A stretch of 5,235 nucleotides of DNA from Planctomycetota bacterium (GTDB lineage: Bacteria; Planctomycetota; B143-G9). The stretch covers positions 1-5,235 of the forward strand of contig QNBY01000107.1 of assembly GCA_003644275.1 (NCBI GenBank). The letters are read 5' to 3'. Of this stretch, positions 1 through 5,235 are shown one piece after another; positions within the stretch are counted from its first letter, which is position 1; the number at the start of each line of letters is the position of its first letter. The notes beneath the pieces are model-generated. The model saw nothing but the letters and a program-made list of their open reading frames with translations, did no database searches and was not told the DNA's origin. Position numbers and translations under genes: made by a program.

Positions 1-2
1 AC

Positions 3-518
3 GCCTGCGACGCGATAACCCTCAACCCCTACCTCGGCGCGGATTCCCTGCGTCCCTTCGTCTCGCGCTGCGAGGAAGGCTACGGCTGCTTCGTGCTTGT
101 CCGGACCTCCAATCCCGGCGCGGCCGACCTGCAGGACGTGCGGGACGCCCGGGGAAGACCGCTCTACCTGAGGACGGCGGAGATGCTCGCCTCCCTCGGC
201 GGACATTGCATCGGGAAATGCGGCTACGGCGCGGTGGGGGCCGTGGTCGGGGCCACCTGGCCGGAGCAGCTCGCCGAGCTCAGGGCGGCCTTCCCCTCGC
301 TGCCCTTCCTGGTCCCCGGCTACGGGGCGCAGGGGGGCACGGCGGAGGACGTGCGGGGCGCCTTCGACGCCGACGGTCTCGGCGCGGTGGTGAACTCGTC
401 GAGGGGTATAATATTCGCGTACAGGAAATACGAATCGTGCGGTTTCGAGGAAGCGGCCGCGAGAGCGGCGAGGGAGATGCGTGACGAATTCCGAGGAATC
501 CTCCCGGCGCTCCGCTGA
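3..518 (+). CDS. pyrF: Orotidine 5'-phosphate decarboxylase, class 2 (3' part)
   Basis: Decarboxylates OMP to UMP, the last step of de novo pyrimidine synthesis, in the cytoplasm. The gene enters from the left edge in frame 3, so about 171 codons are present of a family usually 270-310 residues long. The start, and the catalytic Asp/Lys cluster (DxKxxD), lie outside the window. Visible class 2 signatures in order: DAITLNPYLG, VLVRTSNPGA, the GKCGYGAVGAVVGAT strand-loop, PFLVPGYGAQGG (phosphate-binding region) and VVNSSRGIIFAY near the C-terminus. This is the Mycobacterium/Myxococcus type rather than the E. coli type. The reading frame is intact to TGA at 516-518. Its last 38 bases overlap the next gene, which suggests co-transcription. 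The ATG at 93 is internal and not the true start, because conserved family sequence precedes it. Confidence 0.95.
   Translation, partial: ACDAITLNPYLGADSLRPFVSRCEEGYGCFVLVRTSNPGAADLQDVRDARGRPLYLRTAEMLASLGGHCIGKCGYGAVGAVVGATWPEQLAELRAAFPSLPFLVPGYGAQGGTAEDVRGAFDADGLGAVVNSSRGIIFAYRKYESCGFEEAAARAAREMRDEFRGILPALR
470..476 (+). promoter_or_regulatory. Probable ribosome binding site for the cytochrome b-like gene
   Basis: GAGGGAG lies inside the end of pyrF, 4 bases before the GTG at 481. The spacing is slightly short but workable, and it supports GTG 481 as the start. The next in-frame GTG, at 556, would begin at the edge of the first membrane helix. Confidence 0.5.
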
Positions 519-1086
519 GGAGCGGCGCACCGCCGCCGTCTGGCCCCACCTGATCGTGAGGGAGGCGGCGGTGGGGTTGCTGCTGCTCGCGCTGTTGGTC
601 CTCGCCGCCGTCGCCTTCCCGCTCGAATTGCTTCCCCCCGCCGATCCCACGCTTCCCGCAGAGCCCGCCAAGGCCCCCTGGTTCTTCGTGGGCCTGCAGG
701 AAATGCTCTACCACCTGCCGCCCGCTTCCACGGCCGCCTTCATCCCCCTCGCGGTGGTGATCTTCTTCCTCGCCCTGCCGTGGATGTCCCGCCGCCCGGC
801 CACCCTGGCCGCCCTCTCACGCCCTCTGCCCGCGCTGCTCTTCAGTGCGGTGGGGCTGGCGCTCGCGGCGTCCTTCGTCTTCCTGGCCGTCATACCCTTC
901 GTCAGTCAAGCGGTGCTGACCGTCCTGCTGTTCGGCTGGGCGCTGCTCGTCGCCCGCCGCCCGGCCTCCCGCGCGGCTGGCCTCTCCCTGCCGGAGTTCG
1001 CGGTCCTGTGGTGCCTTCTCTCATACGTCATGTGGACGGTGTCCGGCCTCTTCTTCAGGGCCGACGACTGGAGCTCCCTCCTGTGA
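481..1086 (+). CDS. Stand-alone cytochrome b C-terminal domain (b6f subunit IV-like) membrane protein
   Basis: A 201-residue membrane protein resembling the C-terminal half of cytochrome b (subunit IV of b6f, QcrC-type), which forms part of the quinol-oxidising site of bc complexes. Seen: a hydrophilic N-terminus (1-25); a helix at about 27-50; a loop with PPADPTLPAEPAKAPWFF (52-69), matching the ADP...PEWYF loop of the family; then helices at about 83-101, 116-140, 142-158 and 172-192. It has no CxxCH haem c motif and no helix with the paired haem-ligand histidines, as expected for the haem-free C-terminal half. The usual PEWY reads APWF (65-68), so its glutamate is absent. The family normally works with a haem-b N-terminal subunit and a Rieske or other electron-transfer protein; neither is in the window. 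The GTG start lies within pyrF (38-base overlap) and the stop is TGA. The family call rests mainly on the loop motif; an exact complex cannot be named. Confidence 0.7.
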   Translation: MTNSEESSRRSAEERRTAAVWPHLIVREAAVGLLLLALLVLAAVAFPLELLPPADPTLPAEPAKAPWFFVGLQEMLYHLPPASTAAFIPLAVVIFFLALPWMSRRPATLAALSRPLPALLFSAVGLALAASFVFLAVIPFVSQAVLTVLLFGWALLVARRPASRAAGLSLPEFAVLWCLLSYVMWTVSGLFFRADDWSSLL

Positions 1087-1136
1087 GGCGCGGACTTTTT
1101 TCGCACTTTACGCTCCCTCGTTCGTCGAATATTATG

Positions 1137-1164
1137 TTGCGGTGTCCCGCGACAGGGGTATAAT
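1137..1164 (+). promoter_or_regulatory. Sigma-70-type promoter for the secreted hypothetical gene
   Basis: A perfect -10 box TATAAT (1159-1164) sits in the only AT-enriched spacer on this strand, with a weak -35 TTGCGG (1137-1142; TTG conserved) 16 bases upstream. Transcription would begin near 1171. That gives a very short leader of about 15 bases, made almost entirely of the Shine-Dalgarno region. It indicates that the downstream gene is transcribed separately from pyrF and the cytochrome b-like gene. Confidence 0.65.
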
Positions 1165-1172
1165 TTGTCAGG

Positions 1173-1179
1173 AAAGGAG
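1173..1179 (+). promoter_or_regulatory. Strong ribosome binding site that decides the start at 1186
   Basis: AAAGGAG lies 6 bases before ATG 1186. A TTG at 1165 could extend the frame by 7 codons, but it directly abuts the -10 box, would lie upstream of the predicted transcription start, and has no Shine-Dalgarno site. ATG 1186 is therefore preferred. Confidence 0.8.
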
Positions 1180-1185
1180 AACAAA

Positions 1186-2514
1186 ATGAACTCCGCAAGA
1201 AAAGCAGGCGTGGCGGTATGCCTCGCCCTTCTGGCATTCATGCTCGTCCCCGTCCTCTCGTTGCGGGCCGAGGAATACGACATTCCGGACACGGAAGGCT
1301 ACTTCGGCATATACGTGGGCGGCGAGAAGGCGGGGTTCGCCCACTGGTCGGTGAAGAAGATCAAGGCGGGCAAGAAGAGGAAATACTACCGCTTCACCAT
1401 GGAGGAGGAACGGACGGTGAAGAGCGGCCCCAAGGAGATAAAGGAAACACTCTCCGCGAAGGCCAACATCGGGATGGACCTCAGCCCCCAGACCCTCGAG
1501 GTGAAGAGCAAAAGGGGCTCGCGCAGCACGCTGATAAAGGGCCGCGTCTCCGGCGGCAACGCCTCCCTGACCGTCCAGTTCGGCACCCAGAAGCCGTTCC
1601 CGCCCCGCAAGGTGAAACTGAAGCCCGGCACCATGTGGTCGGTCTTCGCGCCTCTCTGTTTCGCGTTACGGGCGCCCGATCCGGCCGAGAAGGCCGTCTT
1701 CTCCCGCCTGCTGGAGATCTCCTTCACCGTGCGCGATCTCGAGCTCACCGCCGCGAAACAGGAAATGTCCTTCCAGGGCGAGAACATCACCGCCTGGAAG
1801 TGGACCGATCCCGACGCCGCCGTCACGATCGTGCTGAACGAGGATTCCGATCTTCTCATCTACTCCGAGAAGAACAAGAAGGGCATCGAGACGAAATACA
1901 TCTCCGAGCCCGAGGAAGTAGCCCGCTCCAGCTACACCTACGAGCAGAAGGCCGCGATGGACGCCCAGAAGAACAAGAAGCCCGGCAAGAAGAAGCCCGG
2001 CAAGGACGGCGTGGACCTCGAGGAACTCCTCGCCGACGCGGCCGATGAGATGGAGGGCCAGGTCTTCACCATGAATCTGGGCAAGATATCCCTCAAGGCG
2101 AAGACGCCCGAGGGCTGGAGGCCCCTCCCGATGATGCAGGGACAGAAGGTATCCGGCCTGCGCCTCGTGTGCGGCGAGGACAACGACATCTTCGTGAACA
2201 TCTTCTTCGCCCCCGGCACCCAGGACGGGGCCGACACCTTGCTGGAGGACGTGCTCGACAACATGGAGAAAGGCGAGGGGGACATACAGAACATAGAGCG
2301 CAAGACCGAGATACAGACCTTCGACTGGGACGGCGTGGACGCCGCGGGCATCATGCTCACCTTCATATCGAGCAACACGAAGATGAAGACCTGCCTCTAC
2401 GCCGTGGCGGGCGAGTCGCTCTCCGTGGTGGCCCTGCCCGTCTGCAGCGAGGACGATTGGGACGACTACAAGGACGACATCTTCGGGATTCTCCGCTCCC
2501 TCAGCATAGAGTAA
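1186..2514 (+). CDS. Secreted two-domain protein of unknown function
   Basis: A 442-residue protein that I do not recognise as a named family. Seen: a Sec-type signal peptide (positively charged MNSARK, hydrophobic core about 8-24, likely cleavage after SLRA at 28), with no lipobox cysteine, so the product is probably released or periplasmic. Residues about 37-240 look like a beta-rich domain starting YFGIYVGGEKAGFAHW. That opening resembles the 'kvGy' strand pair of secreted DUF3108-like beta-sandwich proteins (weak resemblance, inference). A charged linker (about 241-290) holds a Lys/Pro/Gly repeat (264-273). Residues about 291-442 form a second alpha/beta domain ending in GILRSLSIE, a style of ending seen in PsbP/LpqN-like folds (also only a resemblance). 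There are three cysteines in the mature part (158, 329, 403) plus one at 420, so disulfides are possible. The gene has its own promoter and a strong terminator, which points to an independent unit. No enzymatic motif is visible. Confidence 0.85.
   Translation: MNSARKAGVAVCLALLAFMLVPVLSLRAEEYDIPDTEGYFGIYVGGEKAGFAHWSVKKIKAGKKRKYYRFTMEEERTVKSGPKEIKETLSAKANIGMDLSPQTLEVKSKRGSRSTLIKGRVSGGNASLTVQFGTQKPFPPRKVKLKPGTMWSVFAPLCFALRAPDPAEKAVFSRLLEISFTVRDLELTAAKQEMSFQGENITAWKWTDPDAAVTIVLNEDSDLLIYSEKNKKGIETKYISEPEEVARSSYTYEQKAAMDAQKNKKPGKKKPGKDGVDLEELLADAADEMEGQVFTMNLGKISLKAKTPEGWRPLPMMQGQKVSGLRLVCGEDNDIFVNIFFAPGTQDGADTLLEDVLDNMEKGEGDIQNIERKTEIQTFDWDGVDAAGIMLTFISSNTKMKTCLYAVAGESLSVVALPVCSEDDWDDYKDDIFGILRSLSIE
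1975..2004 (+). repeat. Two exact tandem copies of a 15-base unit in the interdomain linker
   Basis: AAGAAGCCCGGCAAG occurs at 1975-1989 and again, identically, at 1990-2004, encoding KKPGK twice. It sits within the lysine-rich linker of the secreted protein. Copy number could vary by slippage without breaking the frame, because the unit is five codons long. Confidence 0.9.
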
Positions 2515-2542
2515 CCCCCGGCGTATGGACCGGCGGAACGAA

Positions 2543-2574
2543 GAAGGCGGGGCTTCGCCCCGCCTTCTCTTTTT
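2543..2574 (+). terminator. Rho-independent terminator between convergent genes
   Basis: A perfect 10-bp GC-rich stem, GAAGGCGGGG (2543-2552) with CCCCGCCTTC (2558-2567), has a 5-base CTTCG loop and is followed by TCTCTTTTT (2568-2574 and just before). It starts 29 bases after the stop of the secreted-protein gene. Read from the other strand, the same stem is followed by TTCGTT, a poor U-tract, so it may also slow transcription leaving the GAPDH gene but is much better suited to the + strand. Confidence 0.92.
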
Positions 2575-2592
2575 CGGCCGCGCCGCTCCCGC

Positions 2593-3789
2593 TCAAAGCG
2601 TCTCGTGGAGCACCGCCGTCAGGTCGCCCAACCTGTTCGCGTAACTCCCGAGCTCGTTGTCGTACCAGCCGAATATCTTGGCGTGGGTGACCGGTATCTC
2701 GTGTTCCTCGCCCGCCGCCGACACGCGCAGGAAGCCGGTGCGGGTGTGCGTCTCAACTCCCTCTATCACCACCGCGGCGTCCCGGCCCTTCATGTCCTGC
2801 GACACGTTCTGTTCCTCGCTGTACTCCACGAGGTGCGGCGGGCCTTCCTCGTGCGCCCGGCGGTATATCTCGTTCAGCACCTCGCGCGTCACGACGCTGT
2901 TGCCCTCGGCGTCCAGCTCGGTCTGAAAGGTGCAATTCAGGATTATGAGCGAGACGGTGTCGGTGGGAATGCGCACCGAGTCGGCCATGAAGCCCGTGTT
3001 CCTCACCTCGGGGATGACCCACTCCAGCGCGCGCGCGGCGTTCGTGGTGGTGAGTATTATGTTGCCTCCCGCCGCCCGGTTCTTGCGCAGGTCCTTCGCC
3101 CCGGCGGCGGGCAGCGAGTCCAGTATGGCCTGGCTCTTGGTGGCGGAGTGGACCGTGCTCATGCTCGCCGTGACGAGCCCGGCGGTGCGCTCGTCCTCCA
3201 GCAGCGGCTTCATCATGTGCGCCAGCGCGGTGGTGGTGCAGGACGCCGCCGACACGAGCGAATGCCTGCTTGGCATGAACTCGTGGTGATTGATGCCGTA
3301 CACCGCGAACAGGGCGTCGGGGGGCGGGCCGTCGGGGTGGCTCTTGAAGGCCGCGCTCAGTATCACCAGCTCCGCCCCGGCCGCCAGGTGTCCCCTCAGC
3401 GAGCCGCCGGGATGGTCCGCCGGACGCCGCGGATCGGTGAACCTCCCCGTCGTCTCCACAACCACCTCCACGCCTTCCTCCCGCCAGCGTATGTCCTTCG
3501 GGTTGCGGGCCTCCCTGAGCACCTTTATCGGCATTCCCTGGATGCGCATCTCCCCGCGTTCCTCGCTCACTATCTCGATGTGCTCGCGGCCCTTCGCCCC
3601 CTCCAGGTAGCGGTGCAGGGGACCGTAGGTGCTGTCGGTCGATATGTAGCGGGCTATGTCGCGCAGCCCCTTTCCCGCCGCGCGTCCGGTGTTCACCACG
3701 AGGCGTTCGTAGCGCCGCCTCGCTATGTGGTGCCAGACGGTCATCTTGCCTATCCTGCCGAGTCCGTTGATGCCGAGAGAACCGCTCAT
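2593..3789 (-). CDS. gap: Glyceraldehyde-3-phosphate dehydrogenase, long divergent type
   Basis: Oxidatively phosphorylates glyceraldehyde 3-phosphate to 1,3-bisphosphoglycerate (glycolysis or its reverse) in the cytoplasm. The 398 residues compare with about 335 for ordinary GapA. In order: the nucleotide-binding motif GINGLGRIGK (6-15); TDSTYGPLH (51-59); VETTGRFTD (111-119); the catalytic motif SAASCTTT with Cys184; the partner His214 in STVHSATKSQ; RIPTDTVSL (273-281); and WYDNELGSYANRLGDL (375-390) with the nicotinamide-contacting Asn378. Differences from GapA by eye: the acidic residue after the second beta strand is missing (VVNTGR, 31-36, where NAD-specific enzymes have N-D); a phosphate-site Asp is replaced by Ser219; CTTN is CTTT. 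Extra segments lie around 120-132, 150-157 and 293-360. ATG 3789 is chosen because the nucleotide-binding fold follows at once, AAGGAGG precedes it, and it overlaps the upstream stop as ATGA. The frame open upstream of it is a shadow of the PPDK-like gene. Confidence 0.93.
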   Translation of the reverse strand: MSGSLGINGLGRIGKMTVWHHIARRRYERLVVNTGRAAGKGLRDIARYISTDSTYGPLHRYLEGAKGREHIEIVSEERGEMRIQGMPIKVLREARNPKDIRWREEGVEVVVETTGRFTDPRRPADHPGGSLRGHLAAGAELVILSAAFKSHPDGPPPDALFAVYGINHHEFMPSRHSLVSAASCTTTALAHMMKPLLEDERTAGLVTASMSTVHSATKSQAILDSLPAAGAKDLRKNRAAGGNIILTTTNAARALEWVIPEVRNTGFMADSVRIPTDTVSLIILNCTFQTELDAEGNSVVTREVLNEIYRRAHEEGPPHLVEYSEEQNVSQDMKGRDAAVVIEGVETHTRTGFLRVSAAGEEHEIPVTHAKIFGWYDNELGSYANRLGDLTAVLHETL

Positions 3790-5235
3790 CCGTCCTCCTT
3801 GCCGTCGTGAGGGAGCGGCGCGCCGCGGACGACCTCGTGCCTGCCCGCGTACACGTCGCCGGTGTCGCCGTTTATCGAGAGCCACTCGCCGCTGGAGAAA
3901 GCCCTGTCGCCGAACCTCACCGTCCCCCGTTCCTCGTCCACCTCCATCGCCCGGCAGTTCACCACGCACACCTTGCCGAGCCGCTTGGCGGTGATGGCCG
4001 CGTGCGAGGTGCCGCCGCCCCGCGCGGTGAGAAGCCCCTCCGCCTTCACGATGAGGACGATGTCCTCCGGAACGGTGTCGGGCCGGGCGAGCAGCAGCGG
4101 ATCGCCCGGGTGCTCGCGCTTCATCCGCTCTATGTCGGACGCGCGGACGACGAGCCTTCCCGTGAAGGCCCCGCCCCCGCAGCCGAGCCCGGAGGCGATG
4201 CGCGATTCCCATATCCTATCGTGCGCCGCGAACGCCGCCGCGCCCGCCTCGTCGTCGAACACCATCGGCCGCGACTGGAGGATGAACAGGTCGTCCGGCG
4301 ACGAGCCCTCGAAGGTGAACTCTATCTCCTGGTGCTCGAAGGAATGTTCGAACACCAGCTTCCGCGCTATCTCCTCCAGCCTCGCGTAGATGGCGGGAAG
4401 GTGCGCCTCCAGCGAGCCCGTAGCGGAGCGGTATATCCTCTGCTCCCGCCGCTGCCGCTCGCTCACCGGAAGCGGAAAGACCAGCCCGGCCACCAGGTCC
4501 TCGCCCTGGCTGCAGAAGACGTAGTCCCCCTCCAGCACCACCTCGTAGCCGCGGGAGTGCGGCGGCCGGGTGAACACCACGCCGGTGCCGGAATCGTAGC
4601 TTATGTTGCCCAGCACCATCCGCTGCACCACCGCCGCGGTGCCCCATTCGTCCGCTATGTCCATCTGGCGGCGGTAGAGCACGGCCTGTTCCGAATCCCA
4701 ACTGTCGAGAACCTTCATCACCGCCGCCGCCACCTGCTCGAACGGGTCGTCCGGTATGCTCACGCCGTCGTCGGCCAGGCGCGCCTTGTAGGCGTAGGCC
4801 ATCTCACGCATGGCCGAGGCGGTGAACTCCACCTTCATCTTCACGCCGTAGCGTTCCTTGAACGACCGCATTATGGCGTCGAAATCGTCCCGCGGAATGC
4901 CCTCCGACATGCCCCAGCACTGGAGGAAGCGCCGGTAGCAGTCCCACGCCGTCCACCCGTAGTTGCGCCGCCTCGCAAGGGCCTCCACCACCTCGTCGTT
5001 CAGCCCCACGTTCAGGAAGGTGGACATCATGCCCGGCATGGAGCTCGTGCCGCTGCTGCGCACCGAGAGCATGAGCAGGCGGCCGGGGTCGCCCAGCCTG
5101 CGGCCGGTGTCCCGCTCCAGCCTGGCGAGCGCCGCCGCGAGCCGTTTCCGAACGTCCTCCGCGAGCCCCTTCAGCCCCAGCGCGCCGCGGACGCCGAAGA
5201 GCTCCGTGCTCACGATGAAGCCCTCCGGCACCTTG
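3786..5235 (-). CDS. PPDK-like protein: ATP-grasp plus phosphohistidine domain, no PEP/pyruvate barrel (5' partial)
   Basis: The N-terminus is cut by the right window edge; by comparison with PPDK about 25-30 residues are missing, including the GGKG lysine loop. Numbered from the GTG codon at 5231: PEGFIVSTE (2-10) matches the PPGF.ITTE start. SVRSSGTSSMPGMMSTFLNVGLND (56-79) is the PPDK signature with the ATP-binding Arg58. Then come CYRRFLQCWG (98-107), SGTGVVFTR (214-222), SQGEDLVAG (241-249), EIEFTFE (302-308) with metal-site Glu304, and LQSR (318-321). The swivelling domain carries TARGGGTSHAA with catalytic His410; TSH is PPDK-type, not the TCH of PEP synthase. The protein ends about 60 residues later (SINGDTGDVY), where PPDK (about 870 residues) continues into the PEP/pyruvate TIM barrel. 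The linker between ATP-grasp and His domains is also about 30 residues shorter. It can plausibly use ATP to phosphorylate His410, but the final acceptor is unknown. The stop overlaps the GAPDH start as ATGA. Confidence 0.88.
   Translation of the reverse strand, partial: KVPEGFIVSTELFGVRGALGLKGLAEDVRKRLAAALARLERDTGRRLGDPGRLLMLSVRSSGTSSMPGMMSTFLNVGLNDEVVEALARRRNYGWTAWDCYRRFLQCWGMSEGIPRDDFDAIMRSFKERYGVKMKVEFTASAMREMAYAYKARLADDGVSIPDDPFEQVAAAVMKVLDSWDSEQAVLYRRQMDIADEWGTAAVVQRMVLGNISYDSGTGVVFTRPPHSRGYEVVLEGDYVFCSQGEDLVAGLVFPLPVSERQRREQRIYRSATGSLEAHLPAIYARLEEIARKLVFEHSFEHQEIEFTFEGSSPDDLFILQSRPMVFDDEAGAAAFAAHDRIWESRIASGLGCGGGAFTGRLVVRASDIERMKREHPGDPLLLARPDTVPEDIVLIVKAEGLLTARGGGTSHAAITAKRLGKVCVVNCRAMEVDEERGTVRFGDRAFSSGEWLSINGDTGDVYAGRHEVVRGAPLPHDGKEDG
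3794..3800 (-). promoter_or_regulatory. Ribosome binding site of the GAPDH gene
   Basis: The complement of this stretch reads AAGGAGG, 4 bases before ATG 3789-3787. It lies inside the last codons of the PPDK-like gene. Together with the ATGA overlap it fixes the GAPDH start and suggests translational coupling. Confidence 0.8.

Noticed and set aside
407..412. TATAAT inside pyrF as a promoter for the cytochrome b-like gene
   Set aside because: It encodes part of the conserved SSRGIIFAY segment, and I find no credible -35 element 16-18 bases upstream. It is only a weak possibility.
1077..1101. Terminator after the cytochrome b-like gene (CCTC/GAGG hairpin, then T6 at 1096-1101)
   Set aside because: The stem is only 4 bp and is separated from the T run by seven bases, which is too weak to call an intrinsic terminator.
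1165..1185. TTG start seven codons upstream for the secreted protein
   Set aside because: It abuts the -10 box, precedes the predicted transcript start and lacks a ribosome binding site. ATG 1186 also gives a standard signal peptide.
1218..2048. 276-codon overlapping frame inside the secreted-protein gene
   Set aside because: Arg/Gly/His-rich shadow translation with no motif; the 1186-2514 frame has the signal peptide, ribosome binding site and normal composition.
3786..3789. Frameshift truncating a full-length PPDK
   Set aside because: The sequence after the stop is immediately GAPDH in another frame, with its own ribosome binding site, and no barrel motif of PPDK appears in any frame downstream.
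2605..3810. 401-codon open frame on the + strand opposite the GAPDH gene
   Set aside because: It is the antisense shadow of a well-supported GAPDH. Its translation is rich in Arg, His, Gly and Val without any family motif, as expected from third-position GC bias.
3790..4212. Upstream extension of the GAPDH frame by about 140 codons
   Set aside because: It lies inside the PPDK-like gene, its translation is Arg/Gly/Ala-rich and low in complexity, and the GAPDH fold, Shine-Dalgarno site and ATGA overlap all fix the start at 3789.

Overview
This is a GC-rich bacterial window with tightly packed genes. ATA isoleucine and AGG arginine codons recur despite the high GC. That is unlike Streptomyces-type or Pseudomonas-type codon use and would suit a deep-branching or uncultivated lineage, for example a deep actinobacterial, Synergistota-like or Desulfobacterota-like group. 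This is inference; no gene here fixes the phylum. The gene set (respiratory cytochrome b fragment, PPDK-type enzyme, GAPDH, class 2 PyrF, ordinary sigma-70 and Shine-Dalgarno signals) is chromosomal. I see no mobile element, CRISPR array, tRNA or rRNA.

Left half, + strand: the 3' part of pyrF (3-518; orotidine 5'-phosphate decarboxylase, class 2) overlaps by 38 bases a 201-residue membrane protein (481-1086). This protein looks like the C-terminal half of a cytochrome b / b6f subunit IV, but has no partner subunits in view. About 100 bases of less GC-rich spacer follow, holding a good sigma-70 promoter (1137-1164) and a strong Shine-Dalgarno site. These drive a secreted two-domain protein of unknown function (1186-2514). 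That gene ends at a strong intrinsic terminator (2543-2574), so it looks like a single-gene unit.

Right half, - strand, convergent with the left half: a PPDK-type phosphotransfer protein (5235-3786, its N-terminus cut by the window edge) is joined by an ATGA overlap to a divergent, long glyceraldehyde-3-phosphate dehydrogenase (3789-2593). The PPDK-like protein has the ATP-grasp and phosphohistidine domains, but stops exactly where the PEP/pyruvate-binding barrel should begin. The GAPDH keeps the catalytic Cys and His but differs from ordinary GapA at the cofactor-specificity position and one phosphate-site position, and carries several insertions.

The most interesting part is this coupled pair: a barrel-less dikinase with no visible phosphoryl acceptor, translated together with an atypical GAPDH. 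It may be a lower-glycolysis or gluconeogenesis module with a separate acceptor subunit, or a dikinase-like enzyme acting on another substrate. The stand-alone cytochrome b C-terminal domain beside pyrF is the second point worth following.
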